The notes below the pieces were generated by a model. The model did no database searches and was not told where the DNA came from. It saw nothing but the letters and a program-made list of their open reading frames with translations. Shown here in pieces: positions 16,883 to 25,059 of a DNA stretch of 62,091 bases. The first letter of the stretch is position 1, and each line of letters starts with the position of its first letter. Made by a program: the position numbers and the translations under genes. Origin of the DNA: an uncultured Bacteroidales bacterium (lineage in GTDB: Bacteria > Bacteroidota > Bacteroidia > Bacteroidales > FEN-979); contig CAIRDP010000031.1 in NCBI GenBank assembly GCA_903877385.1, positions 1-62,091 on the forward strand, read 5' to 3'.

Positions 16883-17962
16883 TTAAATATAAAGTGTTGG
16901 AGTGATCTCGCCTTTCAATACCATGATGCCGTTCTGTGCGAGGGCCCTCATTTCGTCTTCGCCGGGGTAGATCATGACGGGTGCGAGTTTATACACCCTT
17001 TCCTGTATCCAGCTTACGAACATTTTATCGTATGCCACTCCTCCTGTTATGAGGATGGCATCGCATTCGCATTTGAGAACGGTGTACATTTCGCCTATGG
17101 TTTTGGCTACCTGGTAGGCCATGGCCTGGTATATGAGCTTTGCATTCTCATCCCCGGCTTTGACCCTTTGCTCGACTTCGGCTGCATTGTTGGTGCCGAG
17201 GTAGGCTACCAGCCCGCCTTCGCCGGTCACCATTTTCTTGATCTGCTTAATATCGTATTCGCCTGCGAAACACATCTTTATAAGCTGGTTTACGGGTAAA
17301 GTCCCGCTGCGTTCGGGGCTGAAAGGCCCTTCGCCGTCAACGCCCTGGTTCACATCAATTACCTTGCCTTTTTTATGGGCGCCAATGGTTACGCCTCCCC
17401 CGAGATGGGCTACGATGAGGTTTATATCCTCATAACGTTTCTGCACGGCACGTGCATACTCCCTTGCAATGGCTTTCTGGTTCAGGGCATGGAAGATCGA
17501 TACCCTTTTAAACAGTGGATGGCCTGCGATCCGGGCCAGGGGTTCAAGTTCGTCAACAACCACGGGGTCGGCGATATAGGCTTTTGCCCCGGGTATATTT
17601 TTAATAAGGTCATTGGCGATGAGTCCACCCAGGTTGCTGGCATGTTCCGTCTCGGAATGGATCAGGTCGTGGATCATTGCTTCATTGACCTCGTAAACTC
17701 CTGATGGAATGGGTTTAAGCACGCCTCCGCGGCCTACAACGACTTTTACCTGTTCAAGGTTGATGCCGGCTTCGGCAAGTTGCTGGAGGATGATGTTTTT
17801 ACGGAACTGGAACTGGTCGGGGATCTTCGGGAACGGGGCCAGGTCCTCAGCCGTATGTTTTATTGTCTTTAGAAAGACGGCTTTGTCGTTCTGAAAAACC
17901 GCTATTTTTGTCGATGTTGATCCCGGGTTGATTGCAATAACCCGGACATTGTCCATTTCCAT
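16883..17962 (-). CDS. buk: Butyrate kinase
   Basis: A 359-residue protein of the acetate/butyrate kinase (ASKHA) fold. It shows the N-terminal INPGSTSTKIAVF phosphate loop, VVGRGG, VAHLGGGVTIGAH and ILITGGVAYD, all conserved in butyrate kinases. It makes ATP and a short-chain fatty acid from the acyl phosphate, here probably butyrate or a branched-chain acid such as isobutyrate or isovalerate. Phosphate butyryltransferase is encoded two genes upstream in the same operon, giving a complete acyl-CoA to ATP route. The start is M1 or M3 (MEMDNVRV). It lies 5 bases behind the permease gene. Confidence 0.95.
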   Translation of the reverse strand: MEMDNVRVIAINPGSTSTKIAVFQNDKAVFLKTIKHTAEDLAPFPKIPDQFQFRKNIILQQLAEAGINLEQVKVVVGRGGVLKPIPSGVYEVNEAMIHDLIHSETEHASNLGGLIANDLIKNIPGAKAYIADPVVVDELEPLARIAGHPLFKRVSIFHALNQKAIAREYARAVQKRYEDINLIVAHLGGGVTIGAHKKGKVIDVNQGVDGEGPFSPERSGTLPVNQLIKMCFAGEYDIKQIKKMVTGEGGLVAYLGTNNAAEVEQRVKAGDENAKLIYQAMAYQVAKTIGEMYTVLKCECDAILITGGVAYDKMFVSWIQERVYKLAPVMIYPGEDEMRALAQNGIMVLKGEITPTLYI

Positions 17963-17967
17963 AATAC

Positions 17968-19758
17968 TTAATTTTTTACAGGCTCAGGCAATCTTAATTT
18001 AAACGCCGACCAGGCTATGAGGTAAGGTATGACGCTTAGCCCGGCAGCTACGCCAACCCTCAGGATCACCAGGTGGGGATATAAAATCCACAGTAGGGCA
18101 TAAGGGAAGATGAGGAGGAAAAGCATAGCGAAGAATCTTACCAGCATCGGGCTAACGCTGAACAATTTTGCATAACCGGCAAACACTCCCCCAAGGATTG
18201 CCCTGTCGTTTGTACGGTAAAGGTCCCTTCCCGTGCGAAGGCCGATGACACTCCTGCGGATGCTGTAAATGAAATAAATCAGGAACCCTATGTACATCCA
18301 GATTATGAGCCGTAACCAGGTATCTGCCGGGAGGGCTGCCATCTGCCCAACACAAAATAAAGCACCCAGTATGGGAATATAAGGCACAAGAGGAGTGCGG
18401 AACGGTCTTGGGATGTCGGGGCGTTTCTTCCGCAGAAAGATGATGCTGATACAAACGATGGTGAAAGCAAGCAGGGTCCCGATGGATACGAGTTCGCCCA
18501 GTATGCTTATCGGGAGAACACCGGCAAGTATGATGGCCACAAGCCCTGTAAGCAAAGAACTGATGTACGGGGTTCTGAATTTTTTGTGCACCCTGGCAAA
18601 TACCTGGGGCAGCAGTCCGTCCTTGGCCATAGTGTAAAATATCCTGGGCTGCCCCAGGAGCATTACCAGGATTACCGAGCTAAGTCCTGCAAGGGCGGCG
18701 ATCTTGATGATGGGCCTGAGCCAGAACATCTTGTCGCCCATGGAATCAACTCCAACGGCAACAGGATCCGGTACGAGCAGCTGAGGGTAGGCAACGATTC
18801 CTGTAAGAACAATAGCAACCAGTATATACAGCACAGTGGATATCCCCAGTGAACCTAAAATACCGATGGGCATATGTTTCTGCGGATTTTTCGCCTCCTG
18901 GGCAGCCGTGGATACCGCGTCGAACCCTATATAGGCAAAAAAGATAACCCCCGCCGCCCTGAATATCCCCGACCAGCCGAAATGGCCCCATTCTCCTGTA
19001 TTGGGTGGGATGAAAGGTTTCCAGTTGGCAGACTTGACAAAGAAAAAGCCTATGACGACAAACAGAATGATAACCCCCACTTTAGTGATGACCATGACGT
19101 TGTTGAAACTGGCCGATTCCTTGATCCCGATGATCAGGAGCAGGGTGAGCACTCCGATGATGAACATGGCGGGCACATTCATAATGGCATGCATATGGGG
19201 AAGGGAATTGATGTCAATCCCGATCGATGTAAGGTGGCTGGCGAGTTCTTTTGTGCTGTGTACCCACCCTGAGTGGCCTGGCAAATCAACCATTACAGTA
19301 CCCGTTGCTTCGGTAAACTGCACAGGAAGTGTGATGCCCAGGTCGTGCAGGAAACTTACCATGTATCCCGACCATCCCACCGAAACCGTGGAAGCGGCAA
19401 AAAGGTATTCAAGGATGAGGTCCCATCCTATGATCCAGGCAAGGAATTCTCCAAGGGTGGTATAGGCGTATGTATAAGCGCTGCCCGATATCGGGATCAT
19501 GGAGGCAAACTCTGCATAACACAGTCCTGCAAAGGCACAGGCGATACCCGAGATGATGAACGAGATCACAATGGCAGGTCCGGCGTACTGGGCTGCGGCC
19601 TGGCCGGTAAGGACAAAAATACCGGCTCCGATGATGCCTCCTATGCCAAGCGTGGTAAGATTGGTTGCAGTGAGGGCCTTTTTAAAACCCTGTTTGTTTT
19701 CGGAGGCTTCATCCAGAAGCTCCTGTATAGGTTTGATCGTGAACAGTTTACTGCCCAT
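17968..19758 (-). CDS. APC-family amino-acid permease with C-terminal PspC-like domain
   Basis: 596 residues from the ATG at 19758; an upstream TTG at 19806 is less likely. Residues 1 to about 510 form a 12-14-helix amino-acid/polyamine permease. It has the family signature near the first helix (LGIGGIIGAGIFVLTG), FIISGIACAFAGLCYAEFASMIP, FFAYIGFDAVSTAAQEAKNPQKH and a late LRKKRPDIPRPFRTP loop. The remaining 70 or so residues read RTNDRAILGGVFAGYAKLF followed by two hydrophobic helices (FFAMLFLLIFPYALLWILYP), which is the PspC membrane-domain pattern. The fusion is unusual; the PspC part might sense membrane state or modulate transport. It is encoded between ptb and buk, which suggests it imports the amino acid whose acyl-CoA they process. 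Confidence 0.9.
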   Translation of the reverse strand: MGSKLFTIKPIQELLDEASENKQGFKKALTATNLTTLGIGGIIGAGIFVLTGQAAAQYAGPAIVISFIISGIACAFAGLCYAEFASMIPISGSAYTYAYTTLGEFLAWIIGWDLILEYLFAASTVSVGWSGYMVSFLHDLGITLPVQFTEATGTVMVDLPGHSGWVHSTKELASHLTSIGIDINSLPHMHAIMNVPAMFIIGVLTLLLIIGIKESASFNNVMVITKVGVIILFVVIGFFFVKSANWKPFIPPNTGEWGHFGWSGIFRAAGVIFFAYIGFDAVSTAAQEAKNPQKHMPIGILGSLGISTVLYILVAIVLTGIVAYPQLLVPDPVAVGVDSMGDKMFWLRPIIKIAALAGLSSVILVMLLGQPRIFYTMAKDGLLPQVFARVHKKFRTPYISSLLTGLVAIILAGVLPISILGELVSIGTLLAFTIVCISIIFLRKKRPDIPRPFRTPLVPYIPILGALFCVGQMAALPADTWLRLIIWMYIGFLIYFIYSIRRSVIGLRTGRDLYRTNDRAILGGVFAGYAKLFSVSPMLVRFFAMLFLLIFPYALLWILYPHLVILRVGVAAGLSVIPYLIAWSAFKLRLPEPVKN

Positions 19759-19822
19759 AGGATGGTTTTTAGGATTATGAGCTGGCGTCGTCCCGCTTAA
19801 TTTCAAAGCCTGCCTGGATCAT

Positions 19823-20746
19823 TTATATAGCTGCTGCCATGATGATGGAAGCCTGTTTGGATTCTTCGGTGTCGGAACGGGATGTGAGCACAATAGGAGC
19901 GGCTGCGCCGAGTACGACGGCTGCCAGTTGTGCGTTAGACGAGAAACCCCATGATTTGTAAAGCATGTTGCCGGCTTCAATGTCGGGTGCGATCAAAAGG
20001 TCGGCGTCGCCGGCCACATCGCTCACAATGCCTTTATGTTTTGCACTTGCGCTGCTGACAGCGTTATCGTATGCCAGAGGACCGTCGATGATGCAGTTTT
20101 TTATCTGCCCGCGCTGGTTCATCTTCGAGAGCAGGGCGGCTTCGGTGGTGGCAATCATCGCTTCATTCACCATTTCGACGGCGGCAAGAACGGCAACCTT
20201 GGGATTGATGTATCCAAGCTTGTTCATAAATTCTACCGCATTGTTCACGATGGCAATCTTGGTCTTGAAATCGGGGGCGGGTATCATAGCGGCATCGCTC
20301 AAACCCAGTAACTTATGATAAGTGGGAATTTCGAACAGGGCGAAATGCGAAAGCACGTCTCCCTTTCGTAAACCGTTCTCTTTGTCAAGGACCCCCCTGA
20401 GAAACGTTGCAGTTGAAACAAAGCCTTTCATCAGGATGTCGGCCTGCTTTTCCCTTACCATTTTCACGGCTGCTCTTACCGCATTAACATCGGCCTCTTC
20501 ATTTACGATTTTCATTTTGCTGATGTCGAGCTTCAGTTTTGCAGCAATTTCCCTGATTTTCTTTTCATTGCCGATGAGAATTGCTTCAACAAGTCCCATT
20601 TTATCAACGGCACAGATCGCTTCAAGGCAATGTTCGTCCTGGGCTACGGCGACAGCCAGTCTTTTTTTTCCGGATTTCTTTGCCAATGCTTGCAGATCGG
20701 TAAGTTTTGTGAGTGCGCCTTTTGTGGCTTCAGTGTGGGTAGTCAT
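19823..20746 (-). CDS. ptb: Phosphate butyryltransferase
   Basis: A 307-residue protein of the phosphate acetyl/butyryltransferase family, typical in length (about 300). It shows AVAVAQDEHCLEAI, GLVEAILIGNEKKI, ILMKGFVSTATFLRGVLD, VAVLAAVEMVNEAM and DLLIAPDIEAGNMLYKSW. It exchanges CoA of butyryl-CoA (or a branched acyl-CoA) for phosphate, and the product is used by butyrate kinase to make ATP. It is first in the leftward operon, preceded by a good ribosome-binding site (AGGAGG, 9 bases before the ATG) and by a textbook promoter at 20809-20840. Confidence 0.95.
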   Translation of the reverse strand: MTTHTEATKGALTKLTDLQALAKKSGKKRLAVAVAQDEHCLEAICAVDKMGLVEAILIGNEKKIREIAAKLKLDISKMKIVNEEADVNAVRAAVKMVREKQADILMKGFVSTATFLRGVLDKENGLRKGDVLSHFALFEIPTYHKLLGLSDAAMIPAPDFKTKIAIVNNAVEFMNKLGYINPKVAVLAAVEMVNEAMIATTEAALLSKMNQRGQIKNCIIDGPLAYDNAVSSASAKHKGIVSDVAGDADLLIAPDIEAGNMLYKSWGFSSNAQLAAVVLGAAAPIVLTSRSDTEESKQASIIMAAAI

Positions 20747-20808
20747 AGCTTGTTTCCTCCTAAAATTTATATTGTTTTGTTATGTTTTTCAAGGCCTGTC
20801 TGACTAAG

Positions 20809-20840
20809 CAAACCTACGGCATTTTTGCCATCTGGGCAAA
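20809..20840 (-). promoter_or_regulatory. Promoter of the ptb-permease-buk-peptidase operon
   Basis: On the minus strand TTTG-N20-TAGGTTTG matches the Bacteroidota consensus TTTG-N19-21-TAnnTTTG exactly. The predicted leader of about 55 bases carries AGGAGG before the ATG of ptb. It is back to back with the tryptophanase promoter. Confidence 0.8.
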
Positions 20841-20872
20841 CATTTCAAAAAAAATCGTTTAAAAAAAATCCC

Positions 20873-20880
20873 TACCTTTG
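20873..20880 (+). promoter_or_regulatory. -7 promoter element of the tryptophanase gene
   Basis: TACCTTTG matches TAnnTTTG and lies 24 bases before the start codon. The upstream region is A-rich with no good -33 TTTG, so activity may need an activator. The leader is too short to hold a TnaC-type leader peptide. Confidence 0.6.
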
Positions 20881-20903
20881 CCTGATTCTAAATCTATTAC
20901 CCT

Positions 20904-22277
20904 ATGGAACTTCCTTTTGCAGAATCATACCGCATTAAAATGATTGAACCCATTCGCCGCAGTACCAGGGCCGAACGAGAACAGTGGATAAAAGAAGCAA
21001 AGTACAACCTGTTTAACCTGAAAAGCGAATATGTTTTCGTTGACCTTCTCACCGATTCGGGGACAGGGGCAATGAGCGACAGGCAGTGGAGCGAAATGAT
21101 GCTGGGCGATGAAAGTTACGCCGGAGCCTCATCTTTTTTCAAGTTTAAAGATGCGATCAGGGAGATCATGGGATTTGAATACGTTTTGCCCACTCACCAG
21201 GGCCGTGCTGCCGAAAATGTTCTGTTTTCGGTCCTGATAAAGGAAGGGGACCTGGTGCCCGGGAATTCACATTTCGATACAACCAAAGGTCATATTGAGT
21301 ACCGCAAGGCAAAAGCCGTGGATTGCACCATAGACGAGGCATTTGACACTACCCTGGTCCACCCGTTCAAAGGCAATGTGGACCTTGGCAAACTTGAAAA
21401 AGTGCTTAAGGAAAACGGGAATAAAGTATCCTTCATCGTGCTTACCATTACCTGCAATTCATCGGGGGGGCAGCCCGTTTCGATTGAAAACATGAAAGGG
21501 GTGAGGAAACTTGCCGATGAGTACGGTAAAAAGATCGTCATGGATTCTGCACGTTTTGCCGAAAATGCTTACTTCATCAAGATGAGGGAGGAAGGCTACG
21601 GCTCAAAATCGATTCGTGAGATCGTACTGGAAATGTTTTCCTATGCCGATGCTGTCACCATGAGCGCCAAGAAGGATGCAATTGTGAATATAGGTGGTTT
21701 TATCGCGATGCGCGACAAGGAATTATACAACAGCGCCAGTGTTTTCGAGATCATGTACGAAGGTTACCTTACCTATGGTGGCCTTGCAGGCCGCGACCTC
21801 AGTGCCATCGCACAGGGGTTGCATGAAGCTACCGAATTCGACTACCTGGAGACCAGGGTCAAGCAGGTGGAATACCTTGGCAACAAGCTCCTGGGTTTTG
21901 GAATCCCTATACAGCAACCGATAGGGGGCCATGCCATCTTCGTGGATGCCAAACGCTTCCTGCCCCAGGTGAAAAAGGAAGAATGCATTGCGCAAACCCT
22001 GGCTATTCATCTTTATATCGAGGCAGGGATCAGGGGTGTTGAGATAGGGTCAATACTGGCCGACAGGGACCCGGTGACCCGCGAGAACCGTTATCCTGAA
22101 CTTGAGCTTATGCGGCTCGCCATCCCCCGAAGGGTGTATACCAATAACCATATGGATCTTATTGCCGTGGCCCTGAAAAATATATGGGACAAGCGAAACA
22201 CCATCAGGACCGGTTTCAGGATTGTACGGGAAGCCCCGATAATGCGACATTTCACTGTTGAACTTGAAAAGGTCTGA
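20904..22277 (+). CDS. tnaA: Tryptophanase
   Basis: A 457-residue PLP enzyme splitting tryptophan to indole, pyruvate and ammonia. It has FVDLLTDSGTGAMSD, PTHQGRAAENVLFS, the cofactor region FDTTKGH, VMDSARFAENAYFI and the PLP lysine in MSAKKDAIVNIGG (Lys257). Tyrosine phenol-lyase is a close relative. Two features favour tryptophanase: the near-terminal motif is MRHFT, with His449 where tyrosine phenol-lyase has Phe, and the segment GIRGVEIGSILADRDP follows tryptophanase (VEIGS) rather than the lyase (MERG). It is divergent from the ptb operon and overlaps the next gene by one base (TGATG), so the two are translationally coupled. Confidence 0.9.
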   Translation: MELPFAESYRIKMIEPIRRSTRAEREQWIKEAKYNLFNLKSEYVFVDLLTDSGTGAMSDRQWSEMMLGDESYAGASSFFKFKDAIREIMGFEYVLPTHQGRAAENVLFSVLIKEGDLVPGNSHFDTTKGHIEYRKAKAVDCTIDEAFDTTLVHPFKGNVDLGKLEKVLKENGNKVSFIVLTITCNSSGGQPVSIENMKGVRKLADEYGKKIVMDSARFAENAYFIKMREEGYGSKSIREIVLEMFSYADAVTMSAKKDAIVNIGGFIAMRDKELYNSASVFEIMYEGYLTYGGLAGRDLSAIAQGLHEATEFDYLETRVKQVEYLGNKLLGFGIPIQQPIGGHAIFVDAKRFLPQVKKEECIAQTLAIHLYIEAGIRGVEIGSILADRDPVTRENRYPELELMRLAIPRRVYTNNHMDLIAVALKNIWDKRNTIRTGFRIVREAPIMRHFTVELEKV

Positions 22278-22738
22278 TGAATATGGAACCGGCCAGGAAG
22301 AATGCAAGATACAGCCGGCTATTCACCCAGCTCAGCGACTTGCTTACAAAAACCGATGAGCCCTCTGCCCGTATGGCAACCATCGCCGCCGTGCTTCATA
22401 ATAAAATTGAATATTTTTACTGGACAGGCTTTTATATGCTTGTAAAAGACGAGCTGATTGTTCAGACCTACCAGGGACCCCTCGCCTGCCAGGTGCTGAA
22501 AAAACATACCGGGGTCTGCTGGGCCGGTATCGACAGCAAAGAAACCGTAGTCGTTCAGGATGTGGAGAAATTTCCCGGCCATATTGCCTGCGATTCAGCC
22601 TCGAAATCCGAAATTGTCGTCCCCCTGAGAAACAACTCGGGAAACATCAACGGGGTCCTTGATGTCGACAGCAAATCACTGAATTCATTTGATGAAATTG
22701 ACGCTCTATGGCTAGCGAAAATTGTCGCCCTCATTTAA
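22277..22738 (+). CDS. msrC: Free methionine-(R)-sulfoxide reductase (GAF-domain)
   Basis: A 153-residue single GAF domain. All three family cysteines are in their usual places: QGPLACQVL, HTGVCWAGI and FPGHIACDS. SKSEIVVPLR and GVLDVDSKSLNSF complete the pattern. The family reduces free methionine-R-sulfoxide with thioredoxin in the cytoplasm. The start overlaps the tryptophanase stop; Met3 at 22283 is an alternative. Coupling to tryptophanase is not an association I can explain, beyond a general link to amino-acid salvage or oxidative stress. Confidence 0.9.
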   Translation: MNMEPARKNARYSRLFTQLSDLLTKTDEPSARMATIAAVLHNKIEYFYWTGFYMLVKDELIVQTYQGPLACQVLKKHTGVCWAGIDSKETVVVQDVEKFPGHIACDSASKSEIVVPLRNNSGNINGVLDVDSKSLNSFDEIDALWLAKIVALI

Positions 22739-22743
22739 CCCCC

Positions 22744-22792
22744 CATTTGTACATGGTACATGGTACATTGTCCATTGTAGATGGTTCATTGT
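22744..22792. repeat. Seven imperfect tandem copies of a 7-bp unit
   Basis: The stretch divides cleanly into CATTTGT, ACATGGT, ACATGGT, ACATTGT, CCATTGT, AGATGGT and TCATTGT. It fills most of the gap between msrC and mntP and has no coding content. Confidence 0.8.
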
Positions 22793-22812
22793 TTCCTGCT
22801 TAAACATTTCCA

Positions 22813-23373
22813 ATGAGTTTCCTCGAGCTCTTCTTCATTGCAATCGGCCTTTCCATGGATTGCTTTGCGGTTTCATTGAGTTTCGGGGCCCAGAAAAGAC
22901 TGAAAAGGCAGGATGTAATTAAATTTTCTTTCTTTTTCGCCTTGTTCCAGGCCCTGATGCCGCTCATTGGCTGGCTGGCGGGAACTGCTGCCAATTTATA
23001 CCTTTCCAGGATCGACCACTGGATCGCTTTTGGACTTCTCAGCATCATAGGTTTAAGGATGATTTACGAGTCGTTCAGGGGCGAAGATGAAAAGAGATCG
23101 GTGGATATCAGGAAATGGAAAGTGCTTTTAACCCTGTCTCTGGCTACAAGCCTGGATGCTCTTGTAACCGGGATAAGTTTCGGGTTTGTAAAGGTAAACA
23201 TAGCCCTTGCGGTCATAACCATTGGTTTGGTCACTTTTTTGAACTCCCTGGTGGGGGCCTGGGTGGGTGAACGGTCGATCCATATCTCTCCCAGGTGGGC
23301 GGAGATCATAGGGGGGCTGGTCCTGATCGGGATAGGTATAAAGATAGTACTTGAACATCTGACTGTAATATAA
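22813..23373 (+). CDS. mntP: Manganese efflux pump MntP
   Basis: A 186-residue protein of usual length with six predicted helices. The two inverted family halves are visible: LFFIAIGLSMDCFAVSLSFG near the N-terminus and LSLATSLDALVTGISFGFV in the second half, each with the conserved Asp that lines the metal path. It exports Mn(II) across the inner membrane. queD follows after 6 bases, so the two are probably co-transcribed. No yybP-ykoY-like manganese riboswitch was recognised upstream, where there is only the short 7-bp repeat array. Confidence 0.92.
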   Translation: MSFLELFFIAIGLSMDCFAVSLSFGAQKRLKRQDVIKFSFFFALFQALMPLIGWLAGTAANLYLSRIDHWIAFGLLSIIGLRMIYESFRGEDEKRSVDIRKWKVLLTLSLATSLDALVTGISFGFVKVNIALAVITIGLVTFLNSLVGAWVGERSIHISPRWAEIIGGLVLIGIGIKIVLEHLTVI

Positions 23374-23379
23374 AATATA

Positions 23380-23838
23380 ATGAAGATGTCGACAATAAGG
23401 ATTACAAAGGAATTCCGTTTTGAAGCGGCGCATGCATTGAAGGGTTACGACGGGCCCTGCAGGAACGTCCATGGACATTCGTATGAACTTTCGGTAACAG
23501 TGATTGGTTCTCCCGTAAGCAAAGTGGCTTCTCCCAAATGCGGAATGGTAATGGATTTCGGGGACCTGAAATGCATGATAAAAACGAATGTTATCGACCC
23601 CTTCGACCATGCCCTCATTTTAGCTTCTTCGCTTAAAGAGGATGGAGTGATCCCCGGGGGTGAACCTTTTACTAATGTGGTCTTTGTGGATTACCAGCCT
23701 ACCAGTGAAAATATCCTCCTCGATTTTGCAGCCCGTATTGGCGGACTTCTTCCCCCGGGCATTAAACTGCACCATCTTGTTTTAAGAGAAACTTCTTCCT
23801 CCTATGCCGAATGGTATGCTTCGGACCAGCAGGATTAG
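23380..23838 (+). CDS. queD: 6-carboxytetrahydropterin synthase (QueD/PTPS family)
   Basis: A 152-residue protein. The zinc-binding histidines are seen in FEAAHAL and in VHGHSYEL, the catalytic Cys in GPCRNVHGHSY, the Asp-His in DPFDHAL, and the C-terminal RETSSSYAEWYA carries the conserved Glu. QueD converts dihydroneopterin triphosphate to 6-carboxytetrahydropterin in queuosine synthesis; related enzymes make 6-pyruvoyl-tetrahydropterin. The CxxxHGH arrangement fits QueD. Met1 (23380) or Met3 (23386) may be the start. It is convergent with the anti-sigma-like gene 15 bases on. Confidence 0.92.
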   Translation: MKMSTIRITKEFRFEAAHALKGYDGPCRNVHGHSYELSVTVIGSPVSKVASPKCGMVMDFGDLKCMIKTNVIDPFDHALILASSLKEDGVIPGGEPFTNVVFVDYQPTSENILLDFAARIGGLLPPGIKLHHLVLRETSSSYAEWYASDQQD

Positions 23839-23853
23839 ATGAAAACCAGGGGT

Positions 23854-24426
23854 TTACTTTGGGAGAAGATGGACATCGACCGTAGGATCCTCTGAATCAA
23901 TGTGTATGACATTGGCTTCGGATGAAGCGGAATCCTGGTCGTAGAAGGAAGGTATGAAATTCCTGGTGACCTCTGTCCCAGGCTGGGGGTTGATCCTGAT
24001 CATGTAATTACCGTGTGCGATCCCGTGGAACTGGTAAAACCCCTTATCGTCAACCGGGGCACTCTGGACAAGTAAAACAGTATCGTAAGGTTTAGCCTTG
24101 TCGTATACCTTAAACAGGTAGGCGGTGCCCATGCACATGCGTGTTTCGCCGGCATAGGCATGGCCCCGGATATTGTGTTTATTGGAGTAAGAATACCATA
24201 TGAGTATGAAAAGCAATACCATTGCAGCCACTGCAAGCAGGGGATAGATCCTGCCTGATCTTGAGTAGGTGAGCAGACTGTTTTTCAAGCCCGACATTCT
24301 CCCCTTGTCTGCCTTAGCGGGATGAAGCTTAGCCCTGATCTTGTCCCAGGCTTGTTCAGGCGGAGGAGGTTCAAATCCTGAGAATGCTTTCCTGTAATGT
24401 TCTTCTATGGGATCCTGTTCCTGCAT
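23854..24426 (-). CDS. Anti-sigma-like membrane protein with periplasmic Ig-like module
   Basis: A 190-residue protein encoded 3 bases behind an ECF sigma gene. The N-terminal 60 or so residues are cytoplasmic and charged and contain the short acidic/Pro motif FEPPPPEQAWDKIRAKL, which resembles the sigma-binding N-terminus of many Bacteroidota anti-sigma-like proteins. One membrane helix follows (LLAVAAMVLLFILIWYSY). The periplasmic part (GHAYAGETRMCMGTAYLFKV, KGFYQFHGIAHGNYMIRINPQPG) is a carboxypeptidase-regulatory-like beta-sandwich. The same module (GHVFAG or GIVYAG, AYLYK, GDYFVKA) occurs in the secreted proteins at 25060 and 46934. Role as an anti-sigma factor is inferred from position and layout. 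Confidence 0.7.
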   Translation of the reverse strand: MQEQDPIEEHYRKAFSGFEPPPPEQAWDKIRAKLHPAKADKGRMSGLKNSLLTYSRSGRIYPLLAVAAMVLLFILIWYSYSNKHNIRGHAYAGETRMCMGTAYLFKVYDKAKPYDTVLLVQSAPVDDKGFYQFHGIAHGNYMIRINPQPGTEVTRNFIPSFYDQDSASSEANVIHIDSEDPTVDVHLLPK

Positions 24427-24429
24427 TCT

Positions 24430-24960
24430 TTACAATATTCGCGTTAATATTTTTTTCATTGTAATTTTCGCCTTCCTTAACTGTGATTTGGATGTACTCT
24501 CTGCAATTCCCAGTATTTCGCCTATCTCCTTGTGATTGAACCCGTCGATGACATAAAGGTTGAAAATCGTCCTGTAACCGGCAGGAATTCCCTGGAGTAT
24601 CCTCAACAGCTCCTTGTATGATAGCTTAGACAAGGCATCTTCTGAAATAGTTGTATCGAAGGTGTCAAAATTTATACTTTCATCATTTTTGAACTTCAGT
24701 TGGTTTGTATAATGGGTGAGGGCGGTATTGATCATTATTTTACAAATCCATCCATCGAGATGTTCCTTTGAATGAACGGAAGTAAGATGTTGAAACACTT
24801 TGATAAATCCTTCCTGTAATATATCCTCGGCCTCCATGCGGCTGCCGGTGTAGCGAAGACAAAGGCCGTACATGCGCGATGCATAAGCCTGGTATAGCGC
24901 TTCCTGGGCTCGCGGCTCGTTTTGCAGACACTGGTCAAATACCTCGGCCGTAATAGTCAT
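24430..24960 (-). CDS. ECF-type RNA polymerase sigma factor
   Basis: A 176-residue protein. Region 2 shows YRLYGLCLRY-like spacing (ASRMYGLCLRYTGSRMEAEDILQEGFIKVFQHL) split over residues 27-61. Region 4 shows LLRILQGIPAGYRTIFNLYVIDG and a helix-turn-helix (HKEIGEILGIAESTSKSQLRKAK). It directs RNA polymerase to its own target promoters when released by a partner, probably the membrane protein encoded directly behind it. It is related to the sigma factor at 28007 but clearly diverged. It follows the PKD-domain gene by 99 bases on the same strand. Confidence 0.92.
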   Translation of the reverse strand: MTITAEVFDQCLQNEPRAQEALYQAYASRMYGLCLRYTGSRMEAEDILQEGFIKVFQHLTSVHSKEHLDGWICKIMINTALTHYTNQLKFKNDESINFDTFDTTISEDALSKLSYKELLRILQGIPAGYRTIFNLYVIDGFNHKEIGEILGIAESTSKSQLRKAKITMKKILTRIL

Positions 24961-25059
24961 GGGAAACGTCTTCGTCGAACAAATTGTTTTACGAAAGTAA
25001 CAAAAAATACCTCTATGACAGCAAGAAATCAGGATAGTTGTCTTTGAACAGCTCCCGGC

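Noticed and set aside
18874-19800. Long plus-strand frames opposite the permease gene
   Set aside because: Asp/His/Arg-rich products typical of antisense reading of membrane-protein genes; the permease motifs are unambiguous.
20904-22277. Tyrosine phenol-lyase as the identity of the PLP lyase
   Set aside because: The near-terminal His (MRHFT) and the VEIGS segment follow tryptophanase, not the lyase.
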